64,000 bases of DNA from Chondrinema litorale (lineage in GTDB: Bacteria; Bacteroidota; Bacteroidia; Cytophagales; Flammeovirgaceae), in assembly GCF_026250525.1 (NCBI RefSeq), contig NZ_CP111057.1:1-64000 (forward strand), in the 5' to 3' direction. A program made the translations under genes and the position numbers. Under the pieces are notes generated by a model. It had not been told where the DNA came from and ran no database searches. It worked only from the letters and a program-made list of their open reading frames with translations. Positions 54,932 through 63,672 of the stretch are shown here, one piece after another. The stretch's first letter is position 1; every line of letters starts with the position of its first letter.

Positions 54932-55126
54932 TTAAAAAAACGAACCACACACACCTGCACCAATTACAAAGTATATACCTGCAATAATGAATAATACTTT
55001 GGCTGCTTTTGGCTTACTCTTCTTAAGTGCAAAGCCAATAATAAGTAAAAGTATAGCAGGAGAATGCCCAATGAGGTATAGTACCAATATTTCTACAAAC
55101 ATGATTTCAAATTCTAGTAGTGGCAT
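54932..55126 (-). CDS. two-helix mini-protein, paralog 2
   Basis: A 64-residue protein with two helices (VEILVLYLIGHSPAILLLIIG; AAKVLFIIAGIYFVIGAG) and a basic turn LKKSKPK, ending GAGVCGSFF. Its ATG follows the radical SAM stop by 4 bp, so it is surely co-transcribed. The conserved C-terminal cysteine suggests a functional rather than accidental frame. No named family. Confidence 0.7.
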   Translation of the reverse strand: MPLLEFEIMFVEILVLYLIGHSPAILLLIIGFALKKSKPKAAKVLFIIAGIYFVIGAGVCGSFF

Positions 55127-55130
55127 TGTA

Positions 55131-56525
55131 TCAGTCTTGTTTTAGTTTTTCAAGATATGCTTGCTTTTCATCTCGGTAAAAGAGATTCATGGTTTCGAAA
55201 GGTATTATCTTGTTGTCTTTATTTACAATATGCACACAAGATTTTTTAATAGACCTCACATCAAAATTATAAGCATCTACAAATTGCATAATAATTACCC
55301 TGAACAAATTATCGTAACTCAGGCTTGGTGCTTCAATTTTTGGTAAGCAACAAAGAATAGAATGCAAACCTTCTGAAGCAGCCTCAGAGGATGTTCCCGT
55401 ACTAAACAACTCAAACATTTTATTTCTTAAATGTTCATCTTGTTCATATACAATGGTGTTTTTGCTATTGTCTAATAGGTCAGCCGGATTAATGTAACGG
55501 GTAAGTGGCAGCACCATTCCTCTAAGTTTTAGTGCATAGCCCATCGCCAAAGCATCTGGGTTACAAGGCACTGGAATTATATCATCTTGGTTAAAAACCT
55601 TGGTTTGTTCCAGTATTTTTCTGCGTACTTCGGTTAGGGTAATTCTATCTGTTTGAGCATCAAAATTATCTAACCTACCTGCAATTTGTGTTGGTTGGAA
55701 AGTGACTCCTCGCACACATTTTTGCTTAAGGGCAAAATCGATTGTTTTACCAATTTCATCATCATTTAAACCTTTTTGCAAAGTAACCACCAATGTTGTT
55801 GAGAGATTTAACTCATTTAGATGCTGTAGTGCTTGCTCTCTTATCTTAAGTAAATCAGCCCCGCGAAGCGATTGCAACACTTCTTCTTTAAAAGAATCGA
55901 ACTGCAAGTAAATTTCGAAATCAGGTGTGTAGCTTTTTAGTCGCTTAGCAAAGTCGAAATCTTTGGCAATTTTAAGTCCATTGGTATTTAGCATTATATG
56001 CTTAATGGGTAATTGCTTGGCATAATCGAGTATCTCAAAAAATTGCGGATGCAATGTAGGTTCACCACCACTAATTTGCACTACGTCGGGTTCTTTCTCA
56101 TTAGCAACAATAGTATCGAGCATGGTTTTTACCTCTTCTAAAGTGCGATGCCTGCCATAGGTAGGAGAGGAGCCCGCATAACAAGTTGGGCAAGTAAGAT
56201 TACATCGATCGGTAATTTCTACCACGGTAAGGCAAGAGTGTTGCTCGTGGTCTGGGCACAGTCCACAATCGTAAGGGCAGCCATAATGGGTTTTGGTATT
56301 AAACTTATAGGGCATCTCAGAAGGCTTATTGTAATTCCTGATGTTTTTGTAATACTCCACATCATCGGCAATAAGCACTTTGGAGTTACCATGCTCCGGA
56401 CACCTTTTGAGCATGTATACCTTGTTGTTTTCAAATACAATTTTAGCATCAATCCGCTTTAAACACTCAGGACAGAGGCTTAGGGTAAAATCATAATAGG
56501 TGTACTTTCTGGTAGGCATGCTCAA
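55131..56525 (-). CDS. radical SAM protein, tetraether-lipid-synthase (Tes)-like
   Basis: A 464-residue radical SAM enzyme. The radical cluster motif CNLTCPTC is at Cys108/112/115. Before it lies the extra cysteine layout typical of the Tes/MJ0619-like family: CPEC (18-21), CPEHG (42-46), and GCPYDCGLC-x-C (Cys83, 87, 90 and 98). QISGGEPTLHPQ follows. Family members couple unactivated alkyl chains or similar C-C chemistry in archaeal lipids, but many bacterial relatives are uncharacterised. Its start overlaps the upstream Lgt-like gene by about 35 bp, so the pair is translationally coupled. A membrane-lipid substrate is inferred from that partner. Confidence 0.8.
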   Translation of the reverse strand: MSMPTRKYTYYDFTLSLCPECLKRIDAKIVFENNKVYMLKRCPEHGNSKVLIADDVEYYKNIRNYNKPSEMPYKFNTKTHYGCPYDCGLCPDHEQHSCLTVVEITDRCNLTCPTCYAGSSPTYGRHRTLEEVKTMLDTIVANEKEPDVVQISGGEPTLHPQFFEILDYAKQLPIKHIMLNTNGLKIAKDFDFAKRLKSYTPDFEIYLQFDSFKEEVLQSLRGADLLKIREQALQHLNELNLSTTLVVTLQKGLNDDEIGKTIDFALKQKCVRGVTFQPTQIAGRLDNFDAQTDRITLTEVRRKILEQTKVFNQDDIIPVPCNPDALAMGYALKLRGMVLPLTRYINPADLLDNSKNTIVYEQDEHLRNKMFELFSTGTSSEAASEGLHSILCCLPKIEAPSLSYDNLFRVIIMQFVDAYNFDVRSIKKSCVHIVNKDNKIIPFETMNLFYRDEKQAYLEKLKQD

Positions 56526-57252
56526 AAAATTTTACGATTATTTTCCAATAGTATATCCAACAAATTATGCATAACCATTGGATGCTACTAAGCCCAAGTA
56601 TAAAGAAAAGATTTGGTTTAATGAATTCTATGTTGAATCTGAAACCAAAATAAGTAAGCATAAAAATAATAAAGAGCTCTCCGTTTTTAAGTTTGTTTTT
56701 AGCTTTTAAGTGCCGAATTACAAAAAATAGAATAAGTAAAAATACTAGTTCATACAAGGCAATAGGATGCCTTAATACACCATCGCCCAGATTCACGCCT
56801 GTAAAAAAGCGAGTTTCTGAACCGTAAGTGAATTCGTTGGTGCCACTTAAAAAGCAGCCAATTCTACCTATAAAAATGCCTACAATAATTGGCAGGGTAA
56901 ACAAATCACCAGAAGACTGCTCTTCGCCAATTATTTTCTTGGCGGTTTCTACTCCTATAAGCCCACCAAATAGGCCGCCCATAATGGTTTTAACATTGAG
57001 CAGGTATATAAAGCTTTCTGATGAAAAATTGATAACCGGATTTTCTAAGAAACCAAATAAACGCGAGCCCAGAAAAGAACCAATAATGGCTCCCAAAATA
57101 ATAGACAAACGATTCCCACCTGAGATATGATCATCAGTTTTCTTCCTCAGAAATACATAATATCTGAAAGCAAAAAAAAATGATAAATACTCAGTAATTA
57201 GGTGGATATTGATTTTTATCCCAAAAAATACTGGTTCGACGGGGATGTTCAA
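56491..57252 (-). CDS. prolipoprotein diacylglyceryl transferase-like protein
   Basis: A 253-residue polytopic protein with the Lgt fold pattern: GSRLFGFLE near 63, GGLFGGLIG at 92-100, the signature GRIGCFLSGT (Arg130) and HPIALYE (162-168). It departs from housekeeping Lgt: the residue equivalent to the essential His of the HGGLIG motif in E. coli is not His here (MGGLFGGLIG), and the conserved Asn after GRxG is missing. It is therefore probably a specialised paralog. The coupled radical SAM gene points to phospholipid or lipoprotein-lipid processing. Confidence 0.78.
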   Translation of the reverse strand: MNIPVEPVFFGIKINIHLITEYLSFFFAFRYYVFLRKKTDDHISGGNRLSIILGAIIGSFLGSRLFGFLENPVINFSSESFIYLLNVKTIMGGLFGGLIGVETAKKIIGEEQSSGDLFTLPIIVGIFIGRIGCFLSGTNEFTYGSETRFFTGVNLGDGVLRHPIALYELVFLLILFFVIRHLKAKNKLKNGELFIIFMLTYFGFRFNIEFIKPNLFFILGLSSIQWLCIICWIYYWKIIVKFFEHAYQKVHLL

Positions 57253-57328
57253 GTTAGTGTGTTTTAGGCAAAGATAGGTCTCGATTGGAAAAACACCCCC
57301 TAAAGTTTAGTTAATCTGAAATTACGAA

Positions 57329-57844
57329 TTACTCAGCAGCATAAATATCTTGCATATTTTTACCTGCTCCCAATACGCATTTTTTATTCACATAATCCAC
57401 AATAATACCATAATCTCTCATGGCATCGGAGCCAATAATACCGCTTATTTCGTAGCCAGTTTTGCTTTTAATTGATGCTCTCAATTGTTGAAGCGGCGCA
57501 CCAGCACAAGGAGTAGAAATGTATTTTCCTCCAATGTTTACATTAACATCGAATAGCATCCAAAGATTTAAGTTTTTGCCACCAAATCCATTAATGTTAC
57601 GCGATAGCTTTTTGAAAACATTAAAAGCATAATCTCTTTTTTGAGTTAAGTCTAGCAATGTTATGCTTGAACCTGTATCAATTAAAAAGTATGCCTTTTT
57701 GTTGTTGAGTGTGCCTTCGACTACTGGCAATTTGGTGCTTAGCAGATCGATATGAACAGGCTTTTCTGAAAATGAGACAGTAAATTTTTGAGCACTTAAA
57801 TGTGAAAAAGTTACTAAGAGAAGAATAGTAATTAAAAATTTCAT
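57329..57844 (-). CDS. secreted retropepsin-like aspartic protease
   Basis: A 171-residue protein. The signal peptide ends in HLSAQ. The catalytic motif FLIDTGSS (Asp56-Thr57-Gly58) and the second conserved block IIGSDAMRDYGIIVDY match single-domain retropepsin-type proteases, which work as dimers. It lies 76 bp upstream of the Lgt-like gene on the same strand and may head the operon. Its substrate is unknown. Confidence 0.82.
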   Translation of the reverse strand: MKFLITILLLVTFSHLSAQKFTVSFSEKPVHIDLLSTKLPVVEGTLNNKKAYFLIDTGSSITLLDLTQKRDYAFNVFKKLSRNINGFGGKNLNLWMLFDVNVNIGGKYISTPCAGAPLQQLRASIKSKTGYEISGIIGSDAMRDYGIIVDYVNKKCVLGAGKNMQDIYAAE

Positions 57845-58224
57845 TAATACTACATGTTTCTGATAAATTAAGTTGAGGCTCTGAAATAGAGCTCTGTTAG
57901 TGAAGGCTCATATTTAACTTAAATATCAAACATCGAAGTCTGAATACTTTAAAAATAACATATTTAATAAGTAAATAAAAGTGAGAATCAACGGAAAGTA
58001 TATTTAGACTATCTTAATTGGGTAATCTACAAGTAAGGTTTATAGCCTGAAACGATAAAAACATGTAGTACATAATGCGTTAATTTTATCTGAAATTGAA
58101 GTACTCGTAAAATTGTAGCAAAATCAATTGAGTATTTAGATAAATTAAGGAAAAAGTACATCTACATTACTGATTTTTAAAAACAGGCAGATTAATATTG
58201 AGCCAAAATTGGTATAAGATTAAA

Positions 58225-58331
58225 ATGAGAAAAAACTAGATTTTATTTAGAATTTTTTTGCATTTAAGTTTAGTTTATTGGCTCAAGAAGTTGATCCAAA
58301 TTATTATGATGGAATGGTTTTATATAATTGA
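58225..58331 (+). pseudogene. relic of a secreted-protein gene 5' end
   Basis: ATG AGA AAA AAC is followed by TAG. In another frame the DNA continues FAFKFSLLAQEVDPNYYDGM and reaches a stop at 58331. This reads as a Bacteroidetes signal peptide end (LLAQ) plus a short mature part, broken by a stop and a frameshift. An orphan plus-strand terminator lies about 125 bp downstream, consistent with loss of most of the gene. Confidence 0.45.
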
Positions 58332-58456
58332 TATCAATGTTGAGTATATGGAATAAGGCTTGAGTGTGTCAGAATTCTGAATAATCTTTAGATATATTGA
58401 GTGCAACAAAGCGGCTAATTATGAAGAGTAGTGAGGGCTATTTCTTTACTATTTGG

Positions 58457-58499
58457 ATTCCTCTCTCTATGAAGAAAAATAGAGAGAGGAATTTTTATA
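58457..58499 (+). terminator. orphan intrinsic terminator
   Basis: A perfect 14-bp stem ATTCCTCTCTCTAT / ATAGAGAGAGGAAT (8-base loop) is followed by TTTTATA. No intact plus-strand gene precedes it. Confidence 0.75.
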
Positions 58500-58576
58500 T
58501 AGAATAAACTAGGATAATGTACTTTTTACCTTAACAAACCATATTAAGAAATCTCTACAGAAATATCTATACAATA

Positions 58577-59782
58577 TCATGCGCCACTAGCAAACAAGGC
58601 TTTTCGTCTGGCTACTACTAGAACTGCAAAGCAAATAAGACCAATTACTAAATATCCGGCGGCTATTTCTAACTGGTGAGTAGGCTGAAATAAAGCTACT
58701 AATCCATAGCTGAGCATTGAGGTAACAAGAAAGGTTACACCTCCAACTAGACCACTGGCAATGCCTGCTGAACGAGGGAACCTACTAAGGGAATAGGTAA
58801 AATAGTTATTGAATATAAACCCTGCTGCCAAATGAACCAGAAAGGCAAATGCTATTAGACTTGCTAAAGTAGACATCTTAAAAGAGGAGGCTAACATGGC
58901 AACAATGGCAAACAACTGTAAGAAATTGGCTAACCTAAGCTTTGGAATAAAGGGTTTATTAATTAAAAATCTGCCTGCAAATCCACCGCACATCCAAGCA
59001 ATACCCATAGCCAAAGAGGCATAACCAGTTACTATTGGTGAGTAATCTAAGGTATGCTCGATTATAAAAGGGCCTGTGAGACTATAGAAAATTACAATAC
59101 CATAACTTAAACCACACATTAAAATGCCTATGGAGAAGTCTGGTGTTTTTAGCATGTTGGAAAACTCTTTCACCAAAAATTCGGGTTTAAAAGAGCTTCT
59201 TGTTTTTAAGGTTTCACCAGAGAAGAAAACTTCTAAGATAAACAGTAACAAACAGTATACTGCCAAAACTAAAAAGTTAGCTTGCCAGCCATAGTTTTCT
59301 TGTAAAAATCCGCCTAAAAATGGTGCTACAATTGGGCCTAAAGACCATACAATCGTCATGATGCTGAGGTAATGCTTTCGCTCTTCACCTTCGTATACAT
59401 CTACAAAAAATGTTCTCTTCGCTACTACAACTCCACCAGAAAGTACTCCATGAAAAGCCCTCATGGCGTAGATAACATAAATATTTTCGGTATTGGCTGT
59501 AATCCAAAAGGTGATGGCAAATAATAGGAGAGACCATGTAGATAATTTGTATCTGCCAAAAGCATCAATTAAAGCACCTGCAAAAAACTGAGTAATTCCA
59601 TAACTAATTAAGAAAATGCTGATAGTTAACTGTATGCTAGATTCTGGTAAATTCAGTTCGCTAGCCATGCTAGGCATGGATGGGATATAAATATCTGTAG
59701 CCAATCCAGAAATTGGTACAATGGCAAAAGCCAAAAAAGTTGCCACACTCCGGTGAGCCGGCTTTAGAAATTTGCTTAACAT
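58577..59782 (-). CDS. Bcr/CflA-type MFS multidrug efflux transporter
   Basis: A 401-residue protein with 12 predicted transmembrane helices. The first periplasmic loop ATDIYIPSMPSMASEL is the DHA1/Bcr-CflA signature, and the loop 2-3 motif GALIDAFGRYKL matches the MFS G-x3-D-x2-GR consensus. RAFHGVLSGG and SLGPIVAPFLGG are further family marks. It exports drugs or small metabolites by proton antiport. Monocistronic. Confidence 0.92.
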   Translation of the reverse strand: MLSKFLKPAHRSVATFLAFAIVPISGLATDIYIPSMPSMASELNLPESSIQLTISIFLISYGITQFFAGALIDAFGRYKLSTWSLLLFAITFWITANTENIYVIYAMRAFHGVLSGGVVVAKRTFFVDVYEGEERKHYLSIMTIVWSLGPIVAPFLGGFLQENYGWQANFLVLAVYCLLLFILEVFFSGETLKTRSSFKPEFLVKEFSNMLKTPDFSIGILMCGLSYGIVIFYSLTGPFIIEHTLDYSPIVTGYASLAMGIAWMCGGFAGRFLINKPFIPKLRLANFLQLFAIVAMLASSFKMSTLASLIAFAFLVHLAAGFIFNNYFTYSLSRFPRSAGIASGLVGGVTFLVTSMLSYGLVALFQPTHQLEIAAGYLVIGLICFAVLVVARRKALFASGA

Positions 59783-60063
59783 AGTTTGTTATGAAAAAAC
59801 TGGGAAAGATTTTAATTCAAAGCACTGTCAGACTGTAACTGAATAATATATTGAAAAGTTTCGATATATTGAGAGAGGGTGAACTTGTTAGTATAAATTA
59901 GTATTAAATTAACATAATAACAGTTATATATTATTTGTAAAAATTTGATAATCATGTAGTTAACCTATTATTTAATACTCCAAACCTAACATACATACCG
60001 TGATACTTTGCTTGATTAAACATATTATTGTTAAGATTTTTAAAAGTTATTGAGATTGTGTAT

Positions 60064-60540
60064 TTAACCTTTAATTAAAATCCCTTTTATCAAGTCTTTT
60101 TGGATTTTAATTTTTGTGCTTTTTTCTCTGTTACCTTCATGAATTTTAGCTGTAACAAAGATATAATCAGCTTTTATTTGCTTTAGCTCCATTTCTTTTA
60201 TCTCAATGTACTTTTGCTGATCGTCTGGATGTGTACTTATTAAATACTGTTCTCTTAGCAGAGCTTCATCATCGTAAATCTTCCATTCTTCGATAAAGCT
60301 AATTGCTTCACCATCAATGTTTAAATTGATTGTATCTCTACCTGATATTAATAAAACAATCGGTCCATGATAATTGTAAACTGTATCATTTTCGTTTGAC
60401 TTAAAATCAATCCTGATTTCTTTTAGCAAATAAGTAGAGTCAATACTATCTATAGGTATATAAACTATATCCCATCCTCCTTGAGAAAAGGCAACACCAT
60501 AAGTAAATAATAAAAATAATATGACTTTAGCCTTTAACAT
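60064..60540 (-). CDS. hypothetical secreted protein
   Basis: A 158-residue protein. The signal peptide ends in VAFSQ. The mature part is a beta-rich half (TYLLKEIRIDFKSNENDTV; GPIVLLISGRDTINLNID) followed by a charged helix and a final strand. There is no cysteine pair or catalytic motif. It is one of several single secreted genes in the 60-61.4 kb stretch. Function unknown. Confidence 0.62.
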   Translation of the reverse strand: MLKAKVILFLLFTYGVAFSQGGWDIVYIPIDSIDSTYLLKEIRIDFKSNENDTVYNYHGPIVLLISGRDTINLNIDGEAISFIEEWKIYDDEALLREQYLISTHPDDQQKYIEIKEMELKQIKADYIFVTAKIHEGNREKSTKIKIQKDLIKGILIKG

Positions 60541-60768
60541 TATATTTTATTGCTGATAGCGAAACACCGTCTTAATTGGTTCTTAAAACTACATCTGAAA
60601 AAATATTTACACTTTTGAATGAGAAAGACACAGTATTATTTACATATGTATCTTGAAATTTGTCTAAAAAAAGTTATTGTTTTGTGCTAAAAGAACATCA
60701 ACTTTCAATAGTACAATCCATATAATTATATATTTAATTATCCCTTTTACTATAATTGTGCAGTATCT

Positions 60769-61395
60769 CTACTCCGTCGAGACTTCTAATTTTATAGTTG
60801 TTAATGTCCTTGTCTTTTTATTTTCAAAAGTTTTGAGAGTTACATAATACCATTGATTTTCAGGAATATCAATTTTGAAAACCTCATCTACTTTGTGGTC
60901 ACGTACTGCATTCTCAAATTCTGATACCATATCTCCTTCTTTGAACCAACCTAAGTCTCCATTACTAGGATTTCTATCCATATTATATTTTTTATGTAAT
61001 TCATAAAAAGGTACGCCATTGCTTAATTGCTTTATAACCAGATCACGCAAAGAATCAATTTGTGTCACTTCTAATCTATTTCCATCGAAAAATATATAGC
61101 TTACTCTAAATTCAAGTGCTGTATTTTCTTCGATAGCTTTGTAGTAGATTATTTTTGTCGGCTCTTTTATTTTTAAAGTTTCACCTATCTGCAGATTTCT
61201 AAGTGATTTCTCGAAAGTGGAATCATTGGAGTTTACTTCATAAATTTCAACATCCCAATCAGGCTGTTTTTCTTGTAACTTTAAAGCATCTTCTATTGAT
61301 GAGACTTGTTTGAATTGCGTTTTAATCTCTTTTTTGTTTTGTCCTAAGAGTGTTAAATATGAGAATAGTAATACAAATATTAGGATACTTTTCAT
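60769..61395 (-). CDS. secreted parvulin-type peptidyl-prolyl isomerase-like protein
   Basis: A 208-residue protein. The signal peptide ends in LLGQ. Residues about 120-200 match a rotamase (PpiC/SurA parvulin) domain: LSNGVPFYELHKKYNMD, then NGDLGWFKEGDMVSEFENAV and the hydrophobic core VFKIDIPENQWYYVTLK. The N-terminal 100 residues are unlike SurA chaperone helices. It probably assists folding of exported proteins (inference). The GDLGWF block is well conserved. Confidence 0.8.
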   Translation of the reverse strand: MKSILIFVLLFSYLTLLGQNKKEIKTQFKQVSSIEDALKLQEKQPDWDVEIYEVNSNDSTFEKSLRNLQIGETLKIKEPTKIIYYKAIEENTALEFRVSYIFFDGNRLEVTQIDSLRDLVIKQLSNGVPFYELHKKYNMDRNPSNGDLGWFKEGDMVSEFENAVRDHKVDEVFKIDIPENQWYYVTLKTFENKKTRTLTTIKLEVSTE

Positions 61396-61462
61396 GCTTG
61401 ATTATTTATCTGGTAACTTAACTAAAAAGCAGTTTTCTCTTATTGTGAAATTATTGATGGAT

Positions 61463-61656
61463 TTAAATTCGTTCTTTTGTTAAATAAAAGAATTCTCTTT
61501 CTAATTCGTGTTTAAGTTTAGTTATACTCTTTCGCATCATTATATAGGGCATTCCTAGCATAAACAAACTATGGAATAGTATAAATGGAAATACAAATTC
61601 TTGTGCATTACCATTAATTTTTTCTGCTGATAGAATAGCGAAAACAATAAAGATTA
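61463..61656 (-). pseudogene. 3' part of membrane-protein gene split by the IS element
   Basis: The host frame reads IIFIVFAILSAEK, then a second helix FVFPFILFHSLFMLGMPYIMM, and a C-terminal RKSITKLKHELEREFFYL. The frame opens inside the end of the IS element (GTG 61660), so it has no own start. It is the C-terminal half of the protein whose N-terminal half lies at 62621-62976. Confidence 0.65.
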
Positions 61657-62574
61657 TCACGAATGACTTATTAAAGGCTTTCTAAAGTCTACTCTCAAGT
61701 TGTGTAATGCAGTAGCTATCATCATCACTGAATCCCTAACATCTTCGGTTCTCAATCTAATTTTATTACGAATGATTTTTAGCCGTTTAACACCAGCAAA
61801 AGCATGTTCAATACGAACTCTCAAACTATTGATGACTTGATTGATCTGCTTTTGCAGATCTGTCAACTTTGCATTTTTTGGTGTTTTGTAAGGGAGTATG
61901 ATATTGGGATGGTTATGTTGTGCTCCTTGGAAACCTAAATCAGCTAACAGATTAATAGACATTGCTTGTATATTCAAATCATTCCAGATAGTTTTATCAT
62001 GGATACTACCTTGGTAGGCAGGTGTCATGTAATGGATATACCCCGCTGAATCCCCAATTGCAAGATGTTTGCAGGTGTGTAACTTTTTCTTGCCACTGTA
62101 TTCTTCACTCTGACCCTCAGCGTCACAACGACGGGGAACTATACGCTCCGTTACGTCAACAAGCAAATAATCATAGGACTCATTAGCTTTGAACCTACCC
62201 ATCGATTGGGGCATATACCCCAAATGATGCAAGGTTTCCTGTAATACAGGAAGTAAGAACCTGACCCATTCACTCACCTTGCTCTGTGTCATACCAAAAC
62301 AGGCACCATGATAAGCTTGATTAGGGTTTTCTTTCAGATACATTAAGATAAAGTCGAGCTTAGCATGACTGCCGTAAAGGCTACTATTGCCATGTTCTTT
62401 ATATGCTCGATAAACCCTACGTTTTCCTTTAAGTGTCATAGTGCTACATTTTTGACTGACTCGTTGAGAAAAAACATTCAAAATCTTTCTGTATTCTGTT
62501 TGGTTCAGACTCGTTAATGCTCTAAGTTTAGTATCGGTTGTCATCTGTATGGCTTTGTTAGGTTTCGCAACCAT
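61657..62574 (-). CDS. IS5-family (DDE_Tnp_4) transposase
   Basis: A 305-residue DDE transposase. An N-terminal HTH_Tnp_4-like region (CFGMTQSKVSEWVRFLLP) precedes the catalytic Asp140 (LLVDVTERIV), Asp212 (LLADLGFQG) and Glu256 (RIEHAFAGVKRLK). IHDKTIWND is a further mark of this group. The reading frame is intact, so the element may be active. Its TGA stop forms the last three bases of the element, so coding reaches right into the terminal repeat. An ATG at 62544 is an alternative start. Confidence 0.92.
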   Translation of the reverse strand: MVAKPNKAIQMTTDTKLRALTSLNQTEYRKILNVFSQRVSQKCSTMTLKGKRRVYRAYKEHGNSSLYGSHAKLDFILMYLKENPNQAYHGACFGMTQSKVSEWVRFLLPVLQETLHHLGYMPQSMGRFKANESYDYLLVDVTERIVPRRCDAEGQSEEYSGKKKLHTCKHLAIGDSAGYIHYMTPAYQGSIHDKTIWNDLNIQAMSINLLADLGFQGAQHNHPNIILPYKTPKNAKLTDLQKQINQVINSLRVRIEHAFAGVKRLKIIRNKIRLRTEDVRDSVMMIATALHNLRVDFRKPLISHS

Positions 62575-62620
62575 AAGCTAATACTTGGCAACCGTTTTCT
62601 CCTTAATATTTTATTCGTGA
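61657..62620 (-). mobile_element. IS5-type insertion sequence, 964 bp
   Basis: Ends defined by inverted repeats: TCACGAAT at 61657-61664 and its complement ATTCGTGA at 62613-62620. Matching continues imperfectly inward (a shared TATTAA about 14 bases in). Both ends are flanked by TA (61655-61656 and 62621-62622), a possible 2-bp target duplication. It carries one transposase gene and has split a host membrane-protein gene. Confidence 0.8.
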
Positions 62621-62976
62621 TATCCTTTAATAGAGGTATAAATGATTATACAAAAAATATAGTATGGTATCATTAAATTATTAAAGCCATTTATTTCAGT
62701 ATTTATAAACAGTAGTTTATCTTTTTGAATAAATACACCACTTGCTTGAGCCATACTAATATTTGAATCAAAAAACTTTCTTTTGGGTTTGATTTTAAAA
62801 CCGTCTGAGTTTACATATCCCCTATATTCTTTTTTACTAGAAAAAAACATATCTAAAAATGAGCTGTTCCTCTCGTCAACAGTTTCTTTTAATCGATTCG
62901 CAAAAGTCGATTGCGGTATTTCTAACTCAGTTTGGAGAAAATCTATGAGTTTTAATTTCAATAATAGCTTTTTCAC
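62621..62976 (-). pseudogene. 5' part of membrane-protein gene split by the IS element
   Basis: Residues read MKKLLLKLKLIDFLQ from GTG 62976, then a charged soluble domain (STFANRLKETVDERNSSF), beta strands and the start of a membrane helix IPYYIFCIIIYTSIKG. The frame is then stopped by a TAA contributed by the IS end. It matches a Bacteroidetes layout of an N-terminal domain followed by two close membrane helices. The rest is at 61463-61656. Removing the IS and one TA leaves the halves out of frame, so later decay or an inexact boundary is likely. Confidence 0.65.
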
Positions 62977-63003
62977 AATGGAAGTAGTTTGTTAGAACTG
63001 TAA

Positions 63004-63525
63004 TTAGTATTTCTGTTTCGATAAGAAACTGCTTTCTTTTTTAATCTTTTCAGATTTTAAAATACTGTAGATACTAAAAGACAGCACCATAATGAACACA
63101 ATCTTCCAAACGATACCATTAAACAATATATTGATGTCGATTAATGCCTGCAAAATGTAGAAGAAAATAAGTAGCGAAAGCGGGATTACTACCGAAATTA
63201 ATGGCTTCTTTTTAATGTAAAATCCAAAAAACAAAAAGGTTGCAACAACCACTAAGTCAAAGATGGATATGATATTGAAACCTAGATTTGAGATTAACAA
63301 AAAAGTATAGAACAAATTAACAGCAGCAATAGCAAATAGTATATTTCTCGAAACATTTAATCTGTCTGTAGTGTCTCCGATCGATCCCTTTTTTATAATC
63401 TGGTCTGCAATAAACTTGGACTTGGCTTTATCGTCAGCAGCAAAAGGAAATCCGCAGTGGTTACATTGGGCTGGTTCAATGCCATACTCAACTTTACAAG
63501 TTGGGCAAATAATTGGGTTACTCAT
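63004..63525 (-). CDS. zinc-ribbon membrane protein
   Basis: A 173-residue protein. The N-terminal zinc ribbon is CPTC (Cys7, Cys10) and CNHC (Cys21, Cys24). After a linker with a KKGSIGDTTDRLN turn come about four transmembrane helices, ending in a basic C-terminal tail (KSEKIKKESSFLSKQKY). Similar ribbon-plus-helices proteins are common in Bacteroidetes without known function. It lies 27 bp upstream of the split gene on the same strand. Confidence 0.72.
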   Translation of the reverse strand: MSNPIICPTCKVEYGIEPAQCNHCGFPFAADDKAKSKFIADQIIKKGSIGDTTDRLNVSRNILFAIAAVNLFYTFLLISNLGFNIISIFDLVVVATFLFFGFYIKKKPLISVVIPLSLLIFFYILQALIDINILFNGIVWKIVFIMVLSFSIYSILKSEKIKKESSFLSKQKY

Positions 63526-63672
63526 AGTTAATTTTAAATAGATAGTTTTTTAGGTAAATCTAATATTTTATATCATAAAATATGATTATTCTCTATTTAC
63601 AATAGTACTATTTTAATAACCCAAAAATTGTTAGAAAATTAAGTTTAATCGAAGTTATTCTTGCATCCAACT

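Larger units (their letters stand above)
57845..58576. other. long intergenic region with a gene relic
   Basis: About 730 bp without an intact gene. It holds a frameshifted signal-peptide relic (58225-58331) and a strong plus-strand terminator (58457-58499), annotated separately. The rest is featureless AT-rich DNA. Confidence 0.55.
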
